Shown here one piece after another: positions 1 through 9,485 of a stretch of 64,000 nt of DNA; position 1 is the first letter of the stretch, and each line of letters begins with the position of its first letter. Location of the stretch: contig NZ_VITR01000005.1 in assembly GCF_007827955.1 (NCBI RefSeq), forward strand, positions 310,001-374,000, in the 5' to 3' direction. The notes under the pieces were generated by a model. It did no database searches, was not told where the DNA came from, and saw only the letters and a program-made list of their open reading frames with translations. Source of the DNA: Nitrospirillum pindoramense (GTDB lineage Bacteria > Pseudomonadota > Alphaproteobacteria > Azospirillales > Azospirillaceae). A program made the translations under genes and the position numbers.

Positions 1-243
1 GCCTTCATCCTGGGCGTGTTGCCGCTGGCCGTGGCCAACGGCGCCGGCTCCGGCGGGCAGAACGCCATCGGCGTGGGCGTGATGGGCGGCATGGTCTCGG
101 CCACCTTCCTCGCCATCTTCTTCGTTCCCGTCTTCTTCGTCTCGGTCCTCCGGCGCTTCGGCAAGCGGCCCTCCCCCGGCACCCCCGCCTCGGGCACGCC
201 CGCCCCCACCGCCCCGGGCCATGACACCGCAGGACATCCGTGA
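1..243 (+). CDS. RND-family efflux pump inner-membrane subunit, C-terminal end (partial)
   Basis: Only the last 80 codons are in the window; the gene starts upstream. The visible segment has the typical end of an HAE1/AcrB-type pump: the conserved [11 protein letters not shown] stretch followed by [10 protein letters not shown] and a final hydrophobic helix with FFVPVFFV. It ends in a proline-rich cytoplasmic tail. These proton-driven trimers export drugs or other amphiphiles from the inner membrane and periplasm. The stop codon overlaps the start of the outer-membrane channel gene, so the two are translationally coupled parts of one tripartite pump operon. The substrate cannot be told from this fragment. 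Confidence 0.9.
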   Translation, partial: AFILGVLPLAVANGAGSGGQNAIGVGVMGGMVSATFLAIFFVPVFFVSVLRRFGKRPSPGTPASGTPAPTAPGHDTAGHP

Positions 244-1742
244 TGACCGTGTTTTCGATCCCCAAGCGCATCGCGGCCTTCACCGCCCTGCTGCTGACCA
301 CCGCCTCGCTGGGGGCCTGCTCCCTGGCGCCGGACTACACCCGGCCGCAAAGCCCGGTTCCCAACGCCTGGCCCACCGGCCAAGCGTATGAACCGGCGGA
401 TGCGCCCGGCAAGCCCTCGCCCCTGCAAGGCCCCGACAGCTGGAAGGCCGTGTTCCGCGGTCCCCGGCTGCAGGCCCTGATCGCCAAGTCGCTGGAGAAC
501 AACCGCGACCTGCGCGTGGCCCTGCTGAACATCGAAGTGGCGCGGGCAAACTACCGTGTGCAGGATGCGGCCACCCTGCCGACGCTGAACGCCGGCGGCA
601 GCACCACCCGGGCCCGTACGCCCATCTCCGCCCTGGGTGCCCAGGGGGCGTCGGCAGGCGCCTCGGGCTCCGGCACCAAGGGCATCACCTACAATTCGAG
701 CCAGGCGCAGGTCAGCGTCACCTCGTACGAGTTGGATCTGTTCGGCCGGGTCCACAGCCTGTCGCAGCAGGCACTGGAACAGTACCTGTCGACGGCGGAG
801 GCCACGGCCACCACCCGCCTGTCCCTGATCGCGGAGGTGGCGAACGCCTACCTGACCCTGGTGTCGGACCGCCAGTTGCTGGCCCTGACGCAGGACACCC
901 TCCGCACCCAGGAGGAGACGTACAACCGCAACAAGCGCATGTTCGATCGGGGCAGCAGTTCCGCCCTGGACCTGGCGCAGTCGCAGACCTCCGTCGACAC
1001 CGCCCGCGCCAACCTGGAGCAATACACCCGCCAGGTGGCGCAGGACCGCAACGCCCTGGAACTGCTGGTCGGGGCGCCCCTGACCGACGCGGAGATCGAG
1101 GGCGCCAGCCTGGACGACCAGGACGTGCTTGGCGACCTGCCTGCCGGCCTGCCGTCCGACCTGGTGCTGCGCCGGCCGGACGTCCGCGAGGCGGAGCACA
1201 CGCTGAAGGCGGCCAACGCCAACATCGGCGCCGCCCGGGCCGCCTTCTTCCCGCAGATCACGCTGACGGGCAGCTACGGCACGGCCAGCGCCGGCCTGAC
1301 CGACCTGTTCGCCCCGGGCAGCAGCGCCTGGAGCTTCGGCCCCAGCATCAGCGTGCCCATCTTCGACAACGGGAAGAACCAGGCCAACCTGGACTCCGCC
1401 AAGGCCACCCGCGACATCGACGTGGCCAACTATGAGAAGGCTGTGCAGACCGCCTTCCGCGAGGTGGCGGACGCCCTGGCCGCCCGCGGCACGCTGGACC
1501 GTCAACTGACGGCCCAGACCTCGCTGGTGAAGTCCAGCCAACTGACCTACGACCTGTCGAACAAGCGCTACGAACGGGGCGTCGACAGCTTCCTGACCCT
1601 GCTGGACGCCCAGCGCAGCCTGTACAGCGCCCAGCAGAACCGCATTTCCGTGCAGCTCTCGCTGCTGGAAAACCGGGTCACCCTGTTCAAGGTGCTGGGC
1701 GGGTCGGAGACAGCGCCGACCGTGGAGGCCGCCGCGAACTGA
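243..1742 (+). CDS. RND efflux outer-membrane channel lipoprotein, NodT/OprM family
   Basis: This is a 499-residue outer-membrane factor of the TolC/OprM type. It has a lipoprotein signal peptide with lipobox LGAC, placing the lipidated Cys at residue 26. Two OEP repeats follow, with the family motifs YELDLFGRV, LPSDLVLRRPDVREAE and a final helix containing RGVDSFLTLLDAQRSL. It forms the trimeric exit duct for the RND pump just upstream. A GTG lies one codon earlier, but the ATG at 243 has AGGA at a good distance and shares one base with the pump's stop codon. No periplasmic adaptor is seen; it should lie upstream of the window. Confidence 0.93.
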   Translation: MTVFSIPKRIAAFTALLLTTASLGACSLAPDYTRPQSPVPNAWPTGQAYEPADAPGKPSPLQGPDSWKAVFRGPRLQALIAKSLENNRDLRVALLNIEVARANYRVQDAATLPTLNAGGSTTRARTPISALGAQGASAGASGSGTKGITYNSSQAQVSVTSYELDLFGRVHSLSQQALEQYLSTAEATATTRLSLIAEVANAYLTLVSDRQLLALTQDTLRTQEETYNRNKRMFDRGSSSALDLAQSQTSVDTARANLEQYTRQVAQDRNALELLVGAPLTDAEIEGASLDDQDVLGDLPAGLPSDLVLRRPDVREAEHTLKAANANIGAARAAFFPQITLTGSYGTASAGLTDLFAPGSSAWSFGPSISVPIFDNGKNQANLDSAKATRDIDVANYEKAVQTAFREVADALAARGTLDRQLTAQTSLVKSSQLTYDLSNKRYERGVDSFLTLLDAQRSLYSAQQNRISVQLSLLENRVTLFKVLGGSETAPTVEAAAN

Positions 1743-1752
1743 GCCTTGATGG

Positions 1753-1790
1753 CCCCCACCCGTGGATGACCAGCGTTCCACGGGTGGGGG
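1753..1790. terminator. Bidirectional hairpin between convergent genes
   Basis: A perfect 14-bp stem (1753-1766 with 1777-1790) encloses a 10-nt loop and lies between two convergent genes. No clear T-run follows on the plus strand, so termination may be weak or need other factors. Confidence 0.6.
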
Positions 1791-1816
1791 GTGGCTCTCA
1801 AGTGTCTATCCCAGCC

Positions 1817-3628
1817 TCACGCCTTGCGCGCCGTGATGTAGTCCTGGATGACAAGGGACAGCACGTCCAAGGGCATGCTGCCGGATGACAGGCCGGCATG
1901 GTGGAACTCGCGGATGTCGAACTTTGGCCCCAGTTCCTTTTTCGCCTGGTCACGCAGGCGCAGCCACATGGTGTGGCCGATCTTGTAGCTGCAGGCCTGG
2001 CCCGGCCAGGCGCAGTAGCGGTCGGTTTCCCGCGTCATCGCGCTTTCGGTGTCGCCCGTCAGTTCGACCATGTATCGCACGGCCTTTTCCCGGCTCCACC
2101 GCTTGTGGTGCATGCCGGTGTCGATGACGCAGCGGCCGGCGCGGAACAGCAGAAACTTCAGATAACCGATCCGGCCCATGGGTTCCTTGTCGTAGAGGCC
2201 CATTTCATCCGCCAGTTGCTCGGCATACAGGGCCCAGCCCTCGCCATAGCCGGAGAAGAACATGTTGGAGCGATAGCGGGGGATGCCCGCCGTCTCCTGC
2301 GCCAGAGCCACCTGCAGATGATGGCCGGGGATGCCCTCGTGGTACAGCGTGGTGGGAAGGGCCCATTTGGGCCATTCGCCGGTGTCGTGCAGGTTGAAAT
2401 AGATGGCGGCCGGGCGGTTCCCATCCAGCGAGGGCGACTGGTAGTAGGCCAGCGGCGCACCGGCATCGATCTGCGGCGGCACCGGTTTCACCTCCGCCTT
2501 GGCCTTGGGCAGGGTTGAGAAGTAGCGGGGCAGATGGCCGACCACATCGGCCAGGCGGACACCCAGGTCGGCGATGAGCTGGGCCTTCCCCTCCTCCGTC
2601 TTGGGATAGAAGGAGGCGGGATCCTGGTACAGGGCCTTGATGCGCTGGCCCACCGTGCCCTGGGTCAGCCCCTGCGCCTTGAGCCCGGCATCCAGTCGGG
2701 CGGTGATCTCCCGGCCCTGGTCCAGGCCGATCTTGTGCACCTCCTCCGGGGACAAGGTGGTGGTGGTGTTGGCGCGCAGGCCGTCGACATACCAGGCGTC
2801 GCCGTCCTTGACGTGCCAGACGCCGGCGTCGTGCGTCGCCTGCTTGCGCGCGGCCTCCACCGCCGCGATCTGGCGGTCCAGGGCCGGCAGCACCTTGGAC
2901 GTGTAGATGCCGGCGGCGCGGGCGGCCCAGTCGCCCTCTATGCCCTTGGCTTTGGTCCGGCGCGCCACGGAGGCCACCAGATCCGACGTGCCGGCGTCGA
3001 CGCGTAGGGCGCGCATCTGGGTCAGGGTCGTGTCCAACAGGAAATCCGGCGCCACCACGCCCACGCCCCGGTCATGGTCCAGGCGCTCGGTATCCTGGTC
3101 CAGCGCGGTGGCGAAGGCCTCCAGCCGCGACAGGTAGGCCTCGGCGTCGTCCTTGCCGGTGATGGGGTGCTTGGTATCCAGGAAGGTGGGGGTGGACTGA
3201 TAGCAGCCGGTCAGCTGGCTGATGGCGTAGGGGGAGCGTTCGCCCGGCCGGCCGAAGTCGAAGCGCTTGTACGTTTCCAGGCGGTTGGACAGGACATAGG
3301 CGACGCAGTCGTAATTGACGGCATCGATGCCGGCCAGGGCGCGACGGTCGATGCTGGCCAGGCGCCGCATCTGGCTGGCCGTGGCCTCACGCTCCGCGGC
3401 CAGGCCGGCGGCGGAACGGTCGGCCAGGCGGCCACGCAAGGCGGACAGCTCCCCGGTATCGAGGCCCAGGTTGGTCGCCGCCTCGGGCCGGCGCCGCAAA
3501 TCCTCCTGGAAAAAGGTTTCGAGCAGGGCGGTCAGCGAGGCGCCAGCCCCTTGCGCCCACACGGGCAGGGCGGACGACACGGCGACGGCGGCGGTACCGC
3601 CGGCCAGGAATTGACGACGATCGATCAT
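1817..3628 (-). CDS. DUF885 family putative metallohydrolase, Tat-exported
   Basis: This 603-residue protein belongs to the DUF885 family, thought to be zinc peptidases but with few characterised members. It starts with a twin-arginine signal (RRQFLAGG) and an AQG cleavage region, so it is probably exported folded. The family metal motif HEGIPGHH is at about residues 430-437, and YGEGWALYAEQL about 30 residues later supplies a likely Glu ligand. The reading frame is open for 59 more codons upstream, but the start at 3628 follows a GGGAGAG ribosome site and begins the signal peptide directly. It is divergent from a TetR regulator that may control it. The substrate is unknown. Confidence 0.88.
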   Translation of the reverse strand: MIDRRQFLAGGTAAVAVSSALPVWAQGAGASLTALLETFFQEDLRRRPEAATNLGLDTGELSALRGRLADRSAAGLAAEREATASQMRRLASIDRRALAGIDAVNYDCVAYVLSNRLETYKRFDFGRPGERSPYAISQLTGCYQSTPTFLDTKHPITGKDDAEAYLSRLEAFATALDQDTERLDHDRGVGVVAPDFLLDTTLTQMRALRVDAGTSDLVASVARRTKAKGIEGDWAARAAGIYTSKVLPALDRQIAAVEAARKQATHDAGVWHVKDGDAWYVDGLRANTTTTLSPEEVHKIGLDQGREITARLDAGLKAQGLTQGTVGQRIKALYQDPASFYPKTEEGKAQLIADLGVRLADVVGHLPRYFSTLPKAKAEVKPVPPQIDAGAPLAYYQSPSLDGNRPAAIYFNLHDTGEWPKWALPTTLYHEGIPGHHLQVALAQETAGIPRYRSNMFFSGYGEGWALYAEQLADEMGLYDKEPMGRIGYLKFLLFRAGRCVIDTGMHHKRWSREKAVRYMVELTGDTESAMTRETDRYCAWPGQACSYKIGHTMWLRLRDQAKKELGPKFDIREFHHAGLSSGSMPLDVLSLVIQDYITARKA

Positions 3629-3808
3629 GAAGCTCTCCCAACTGTCGAACCTTGTTTTGCGGGAGAGTATGCGCAAAATTTTGAGGGATGAAAGCCGGTC
3701 CGGCGCCAGCGCTTGAACACGCCCCGGCCGCCCCCTAGAGTGCGGCTGCGTTTCCCCCCGTTGATGCAATGAAACTCCGGCACCAAAGGCCGCAGCCCAG
3801 GACAAGCA
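3629..3808. promoter_or_regulatory. Divergent promoter region between DUF885 gene and TetR gene
   Basis: This 180-bp spacer separates two divergently transcribed genes and must hold both promoters. TetR regulators often bind such spacers. I could not pick out a convincing operator palindrome by eye. Confidence 0.45.
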
Positions 3809-4498
3809 ATGCCGTCCCGCCCTATCGACGCGACACCCATGCCGGATCTCAGCAAAAAGCAGACGCCGGTCCAGAAGCGGTCCATCGATACAGTGGAGAC
3901 GATCCTGTCGGCCGCCGCCCTGCTGTTAGGCGAGGTTGGCATTGAACGGCTATCCACCAACCTGATCTGCGCCCGCGCCGGCCTGACGCCACCCGCGCTG
4001 TACCGTTACTTCCCCAACAAATACGCCGTGCTGAAGGAACTGGGCGTCCGGATGATGGAGCGGATGAACGCCGCCTACATTGCCTGGGTGAAGGCCAGCC
4101 ATCCGATGCCGACGCAGGACACGCCGGAGCAGCAAGCCGACCGCCTGCGCCAGATTCAGGAGGTCACCAACGACATCGCGCGGAATTGCCTGGGGGGCGT
4201 CTGGGTCCTGCGGGCATTGCGCGCCGTTCCGGCGCTGCAGCAACTGCGCCTGGAATCCCATAATTTCGTGGCCGAGCGGTCCTTTCAGGAAATCCGTGGC
4301 CATTACCCGCATACCAGTGACACCGAGTTGCGCCTCGCCACCCGGTTGGCGGTCGAGGTGATGTACAGCGCCACGGAAATGGTGTTCGACGAGCCCGGCC
4401 TGGACGACAACCTGATCAACCGGGAAATCGCGGACATGGTCGTCCGCTACTTCGCCAAGTTCGCCGAGCGCGAGGCGGCGCTGGCCGCCGCGAACTGA
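3809..4498 (+). CDS. TetR/AcrR family transcriptional regulator
   Basis: This 229-residue protein has an N-terminal TetR helix-turn-helix at about residues 28-75 (IERLSTNLICARAGL, then ALYRYFPNKYAVLKEL), followed by a helical ligand domain with no specific match I recognise. TetR proteins are usually repressors released by a small ligand. The start at 3809 has AGGACA upstream; an internal ATG at 3839 is possible and would remove ten residues. It is divergent from the DUF885 hydrolase gene, its most likely target. The family is certain; the ligand and regulon are not visible. Confidence 0.9.
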   Translation: MPSRPIDATPMPDLSKKQTPVQKRSIDTVETILSAAALLLGEVGIERLSTNLICARAGLTPPALYRYFPNKYAVLKELGVRMMERMNAAYIAWVKASHPMPTQDTPEQQADRLRQIQEVTNDIARNCLGGVWVLRALRAVPALQQLRLESHNFVAERSFQEIRGHYPHTSDTELRLATRLAVEVMYSATEMVFDEPGLDDNLINREIADMVVRYFAKFAEREAALAAAN

Positions 4499-4927
4499 CG
4501 CGGCCACCGGACAGGAACGCTTTGGTGGCATCCCGCTACGACCAAGACACGCCTTCCTTGTTCCAATAAATTAAGCAACACCGACATAAATCGGCAATAG
4601 TTATTCAGTAGCTTTCGCTACCGAACGACATAGCGCTCAAAAAACGACAAAACATCTTTAGGTGGATTTGGGTCCGGCTGGCATTTGCCCGCCTGTGATT
4701 AGCGCATGAACCCGCAATTCGGGCGCGTGCCGCAATAAATCTTGGTCTTTATGACATTCATCCTCTTTCGCGAGGATGATGCTTTGGTGTCATTTTAATT
4801 TTTCAATTTTCCTTCCTATCGCCAGGACGCGTCCGCCCTCCCGGCTGGACGTCGTCCCAACCAGAACCGGCCACGCCCATTCCATCCGGATGGGTGAATG
4901 GCCCCCTTTGACCTGATGGAGCCCCTT
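4499..4927. other. 429-bp intergenic region upstream of the TonB receptor operon
   Basis: No gene is visible. The region is much richer in A/T than its surroundings, notably 4555-4660 and 4735-4820, as expected for promoters of the downstream receptor operon. It contains the long imperfect palindrome listed separately at 4751-4793. I see no recognisable riboswitch core. Confidence 0.6.
4751..4793 (+). promoter_or_regulatory. Long imperfect palindrome in leader of TonB-receptor gene
   Basis: An 8-bp perfect inner stem (tcatcctc at 4758-4765 with gaggatga at 4772-4779) is flanked by an outer arm pair atgaca (4751-4756) and tgtcat (4788-4793). T-rich sequence (ttttaattttt) follows. It could be a terminator/attenuator hairpin or a regulator operator. 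Confidence 0.45.
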
Positions 4928-7120
4928 ATGCGCCGCCTGCTTATGCTCAGCGCGTCCGTCCTGGCGCTGGCAGCCCCCCTGATCGCCCCCTCGGTCGCCC
5001 GCGCCGCCGACGTCACCGCCGCGGATACGCCCGATGCCACGGCCAACGCCGACGCCACGACGCCCGAGTTGGTGATCAGCGCGAACCGGGAGCGGGGCAC
5101 GGCCACCAATCTGGCGGTGGGCCAGGCCTCACTGTCGGCGGTGCAACCGCAATCGCTGCTGAACAGCCACTTCATCCAGGACGTGGCCTCGCCCATATCC
5201 GACTATCTGGCGATCGCCCAGTTCGCGCCCAGCGCCAGCAGTTCCAGCCCCAACGGCATGGGCCTGTCCAGCAAGAACGCCACGGTGCGCGGTTTCCAGG
5301 ACGGTGAGTACAACGTCACCTTCGACGGCATCCCCTTCGGCGATCCCAACGCCTTCGGCCATGCCACCACCTCGTTCTTCCCGGCCCCCACCCTGGACCA
5401 TGTGGTGGTGGACCGCGGCCCCGGCACCGCCAGCACGGTGGGCAACGCCACCTTCGGCGGCACCATGGCCCTGTCCTCCAACTCCCCGGCGGAGAGCTTC
5501 GGTGGCAAGGCCATGGTGGGCTTCGGCAGCGGCGGCGGCTTTGAAGGCAACGGCGCCGTGAACACGGGCGCCATCGCCGACACCCAGGGCACCCGCGTCC
5601 TGCTGGACTATGACCACACCCAGTCGGACGGCTTGCTGAACTATGCCGGCCTGAACCGCGACAACGCCTTGGTCAAAGTGCAGCAGCCCGTGGGCGCCGG
5701 CACCACCGTCACCCTGTTCGCCGATTACAGCGACCTGACCTGGAACAACTTCACCCAGCAGACGCGGGCGGCCACCGCCAAGTTCGGCAAGTCCTTCGCC
5801 AACCTGAACGACGACCCCAATTCACAGCAATACCGGGACTATAACGTCGACCACCGCAAGGCGGACTTTGAATATATCGGGGTGCAAAGCGACCTGGGCT
5901 TCCTGCGCCTCGACAACAAGGCCTACACCTACGCCCTGGATGACAAGGCCATCGCCGGCGCCGACCAGACCGGCGCCACCCCCAACGCGGCCCTGCTGTC
6001 CAGCGGCGTGCCCGGTGCCCATAACCAGGGGTATTACCGGGCGTGGGGCGATATCGCCAAGCTGGAAAAGGACGTGGGCGAGGGCTTCCTCACCACCACG
6101 ATCCGCACCGGCATCTGGGCGGAACATGCCCGCGACACCCAGTTCCAGCAATCCTACAACCTGGCCACCGGGGTCATCACCGCCCTGACGCCCTACCGGA
6201 AATTCGGCAGCGTCATCAACAACTACATCACGGAAAGCGACACGACCCAACCGTTCGTGGAGCTGGAATGGCATCCGCTGCCGGACCTGACCATCATCCC
6301 CGGCTTCAAGCACATCGACTTCTCGCGCACCTTCCAGGGGGCGCTGAACTTCGCCCCTTACACCAACCGGGGGGATTACAGCGCCGACCTGGGCTCCACC
6401 ATGGTCAACTACCGCCTGAACGACCAGATGGCGGTGTACGCCCAGTGGGCCATGGGCTTCCAGGCGCCGCAGGTCAGCGTGCTGGAAAGCACCGGGTCCA
6501 GCGCCAACCGCGTCAGCCCGCAGCAGACCATCAATTACCAGACCGGCTTCGTCTACAAGACTGACCGGCTGGTGGCCGATATCGACGGCTATTACATCAA
6601 CTTCCGCAACAAGGTCAGCAGCGACCTGGAAACGGTGAACGGCATCGCCAACACCACGGTGTATTTCAACCAGGGCGGCGTCATCTACAAGGGCATCGAG
6701 GCGGAGGTGACCTACACCCTGATTGAGGGCCTGGCCGTCACCGCCAACGGCAGCCTGAACAGCGCCGCCGTCAAGGCCACCGGCCTTCAGATCGCCAACG
6801 CCCCCAGCAGCACCCTGGCCTATGGCCTGATGTACGACAAGGACAACTGGTTCGGGTCCTTCCTGACCAAGTATGTCGGCACGCGCTATGCCGGCACCGG
6901 CCAGCGCGCCGACAACAACCCCAACGTCAAGCTGCCCGACTATCAGTTCAGCGACGTGGTGGTGGGGTACAAGATGGGCGACCGGCTGAAGGTCAGCTTC
7001 ATGATCAACAACCTGTTCAACAACCGCACGGCCACCGAGGGCAGCGGCAACCTGACCAACCCCACCTTCTACTATCTGCCGGGTCGCAACTACATGGGCA
7101 CCGTCACCGTCGGCTTCTGA
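4928..7120 (+). CDS. TonB-dependent outer-membrane receptor
   Basis: This is a 730-residue receptor with a Sec signal peptide (MRRLLMLS to ARAAD). A TonB-box-like segment (PELVISANR) comes next, then a plug domain with VRGFQDGEYNVTFDGIPFGD and VDRGPGTASTVGN. A 22-strand-type barrel follows and ends in the usual terminal aromatic (TVTVGF). The start at 4928 is chosen because GGAG precedes it by six bases and the signal peptide begins there; open frame continues ten codons upstream. The gene leads a same-strand run with a GH92 mannosidase 38 bp downstream. That context suggests import of oligosaccharide or glycoconjugate fragments rather than siderophores; this is inference. Confidence 0.9.
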   Translation: MRRLLMLSASVLALAAPLIAPSVARAADVTAADTPDATANADATTPELVISANRERGTATNLAVGQASLSAVQPQSLLNSHFIQDVASPISDYLAIAQFAPSASSSSPNGMGLSSKNATVRGFQDGEYNVTFDGIPFGDPNAFGHATTSFFPAPTLDHVVVDRGPGTASTVGNATFGGTMALSSNSPAESFGGKAMVGFGSGGGFEGNGAVNTGAIADTQGTRVLLDYDHTQSDGLLNYAGLNRDNALVKVQQPVGAGTTVTLFADYSDLTWNNFTQQTRAATAKFGKSFANLNDDPNSQQYRDYNVDHRKADFEYIGVQSDLGFLRLDNKAYTYALDDKAIAGADQTGATPNAALLSSGVPGAHNQGYYRAWGDIAKLEKDVGEGFLTTTIRTGIWAEHARDTQFQQSYNLATGVITALTPYRKFGSVINNYITESDTTQPFVELEWHPLPDLTIIPGFKHIDFSRTFQGALNFAPYTNRGDYSADLGSTMVNYRLNDQMAVYAQWAMGFQAPQVSVLESTGSSANRVSPQQTINYQTGFVYKTDRLVADIDGYYINFRNKVSSDLETVNGIANTTVYFNQGGVIYKGIEAEVTYTLIEGLAVTANGSLNSAAVKATGLQIANAPSSTLAYGLMYDKDNWFGSFLTKYVGTRYAGTGQRADNNPNVKLPDYQFSDVVVGYKMGDRLKVSFMINNLFNNRTATEGSGNLTNPTFYYLPGRNYMGTVTVGF

Positions 7121-7158
7121 CGATACCTCCTGTCCGCCATCTGCCATCCGACGGAGCG

Positions 7159-9417
7159 ATGCCGATGTTGAAGAAGATGCTGCTGGTCTCGACCATCCTG
7201 CTGGCCTGGACCACCGGGCCCGCGCGGGCCGCCGGGCCCAGCGACGCGGTCTACCCCTACCTCGGCATCGACTGGGGCGGGGAGGTGTTCGTGGGCGCCG
7301 CCCTGCCCTTCGGCATGGTCAAGGTGGGCCCGGATATGGAGACCTTCGACGGCTTCCACATCGGCTCCGGTTATGCCGGGACGGGACGGGTGCTGGGGTT
7401 CAGCCACCTGCACCTCAGCGGCGCCTCCGGCAAGTACGGCAACATCCTGGTGGCCCCCGTCACTGGCGAGGTCATCCCGGCCGACATCAAGTCGGTGCGG
7501 GTGGATGAGGTGGCCAAGGTCGGCTATTACGCCGCGACCCTGACCCGCTACCAGACGCGGGTGGAGCTGACGGCCACGCCGCGCGTAGGCCTGCACCGCT
7601 ACACCTTCCTGACCGGCGGCGACGCCCATATAACCGTCAACTTGGCGGCCATCCTGAACAAGGGGCCGGGGTCGGAATCCCAAAAGTTCCTGGGGGCTGA
7701 GCTCAAGGTCATCTCCCCCACCGCGATCGAGGGCGTGGGCCGCTACACCGGCGGCTGGAACGAGGGTGGCGAGTACCAGGTCTATTTCCATATGGAGGTC
7801 GATCACGTCCCAGCCCGGGTGCGCACCTGGGCAGGCGGGCCGCCATCCCCGGATGCCACCGCCACGGTGGACGGCGACCAGCCCATCGGCGCCAGCTTCG
7901 ATTTCAATGCCCAACCGGGCGAGGTGGTGCAGGTGAAGGTGGGACTGTCCTTCGTCAGCGCCGCCCAGGCCCACCGCACTGTGGAGAAGGAGGCGCCCGG
8001 CTGGGACTTCGACGCCATCCGCGCCCAGGCGACCGCCGCCTGGGACAGGGCGCTGTCGCCCATCGCCGTGACGGGCGGCAGCGATGACCAGCGCCGCCAG
8101 CTGTACACCGCCCTCTATCACACCATGCTGATGCCCTCGGACCGCACGGGCGAGAACCCCAGCTGGACCTCGACCGAGCCCTATTACGATGACTATTACA
8201 CCCTGTGGGATACCTTCCGCACCTCCGGCCCCCTGCTCACCCTGATCGCGCCGGAGCGGCAGCGCGACCTGGTGCGGTCGCTGGTCGACATCTACCGGCA
8301 TGAGGGCTATTTGCCCGATGGGCGCAGCGGCAACGACACCGGCCGCACCCAGGGCGGCAGCAACGCCGAAGTGGTAATCGCCGACGCCTATGTGAAGGGC
8401 CTGACCGGCATCGACTACAAGACCGCCTATGCCGGCATGCGCAAGGATGCAGAGGTGCCGCCCCAGGACCCGCGCAAATGGGGCCGCGGCGGCCTGATGG
8501 AATACAACGCCAAGGGCTATCTCAGCCTGGCCAACGAGCGGTCAGGCTCCCGCACCGTGGAATATGCCTACGACGACTTCGCCATCGCCACGCTGGCCTG
8601 CGGGCTGGGGCGACGCGAAGAGGCCAAGCTGTACGCCCAGCGCTCCGGCAATTGGTCCAACCTATGGGACCCCGCCCTGGTGAAGGAGGGGGTGAAGGGC
8701 TTCCTGCGGCCCCGCAACCCGGACGGCAGCTGGGCCGAGCCCAACACCCTGAAGCGCGGCACCTGGCCCGACTTCTTCTATGAGGGGGATGAGTGGACCT
8801 ATTCGCTGTACGCGCCCCATGACGTGGCGCGGCTGGTGGCCCTGTCCGGCGGCAAGGCCGGCTTCCTGCGCCGGCTGGACACGCTGTTCCTGAAGCGGCA
8901 TTTCGACATGTCGAACGAGCCGGGCTTCCTGCTGCCGCTCTACTACAACTGGATCGGCCGGCCCGACCGCACCGCCGACATGACGGTCTACGCCCTGGAA
9001 CGGGAATTCCTGGGCACCCACGGCGGCATTCCCGGCAACGACGATTCCGGCGCCATGTCCAGCTGGCTGATCTTCCAGATGCTGGGCTTCTTCCCCGTCG
9101 CCGGCCAGGATGTCTACCTGATCAGCACGCCCAGCTTCCCCGAAGCCGACTTGGACCTGGGCGAGGGCAAGCACTTCCGCGTCATCGCCCATAATCTGGA
9201 TGCGGAGCGGTTCAACCGCTACGTCCAGTCCGCCACCCTGAACGGCCAGCCGCTGGAAACCAACTGGTTCCGCCATGGCCAGATCAAGGACGGCGGCGTG
9301 CTGGAGCTGGTCATGGGGCCGGAGCCCACGCGCTGGGGGACGGGCACGCCGCCACCCTCCCTGTCCGACACGACGGCTGACCGGCCCATGCTGTGTGTCC
9401 CAGCGTCGCAGCCCTGA
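7159..9417 (+). CDS. GH92 family exo-alpha-mannosidase, secreted
   Basis: This 752-residue protein has a signal peptide ending in ARAAG and matches glycoside hydrolase family 92 along its length. Recognisable blocks are GFSHLHLSG (about residue 80), PYYDDYYTLWDTFRT, GRTQGGSNAEVV, TVEYAYDDF with Glu468 as the likely general acid, and GNDDSGAMSSW at 626-636 with the acidic pair expected to activate water. GH92 enzymes are calcium-dependent and remove alpha-linked mannose (1,2-, 1,3-, 1,4- or 1,6-) from N-glycans, yeast mannan or similar glycans. It probably acts in the periplasm or at the surface with the upstream receptor. GH92 genes are best known from Bacteroidetes and less common in proteobacteria. 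Confidence 0.92.
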   Translation: MPMLKKMLLVSTILLAWTTGPARAAGPSDAVYPYLGIDWGGEVFVGAALPFGMVKVGPDMETFDGFHIGSGYAGTGRVLGFSHLHLSGASGKYGNILVAPVTGEVIPADIKSVRVDEVAKVGYYAATLTRYQTRVELTATPRVGLHRYTFLTGGDAHITVNLAAILNKGPGSESQKFLGAELKVISPTAIEGVGRYTGGWNEGGEYQVYFHMEVDHVPARVRTWAGGPPSPDATATVDGDQPIGASFDFNAQPGEVVQVKVGLSFVSAAQAHRTVEKEAPGWDFDAIRAQATAAWDRALSPIAVTGGSDDQRRQLYTALYHTMLMPSDRTGENPSWTSTEPYYDDYYTLWDTFRTSGPLLTLIAPERQRDLVRSLVDIYRHEGYLPDGRSGNDTGRTQGGSNAEVVIADAYVKGLTGIDYKTAYAGMRKDAEVPPQDPRKWGRGGLMEYNAKGYLSLANERSGSRTVEYAYDDFAIATLACGLGRREEAKLYAQRSGNWSNLWDPALVKEGVKGFLRPRNPDGSWAEPNTLKRGTWPDFFYEGDEWTYSLYAPHDVARLVALSGGKAGFLRRLDTLFLKRHFDMSNEPGFLLPLYYNWIGRPDRTADMTVYALEREFLGTHGGIPGNDDSGAMSSWLIFQMLGFFPVAGQDVYLISTPSFPEADLDLGEGKHFRVIAHNLDAERFNRYVQSATLNGQPLETNWFRHGQIKDGGVLELVMGPEPTRWGTGTPPPSLSDTTADRPMLCVPASQP

Positions 9418-9485
9418 GGCCGTCACGGTCCTGAAACCAAACGCGGTTAAGCCTTCGCCCCGAACCCTTTCGAGAAAGCCTTCCC

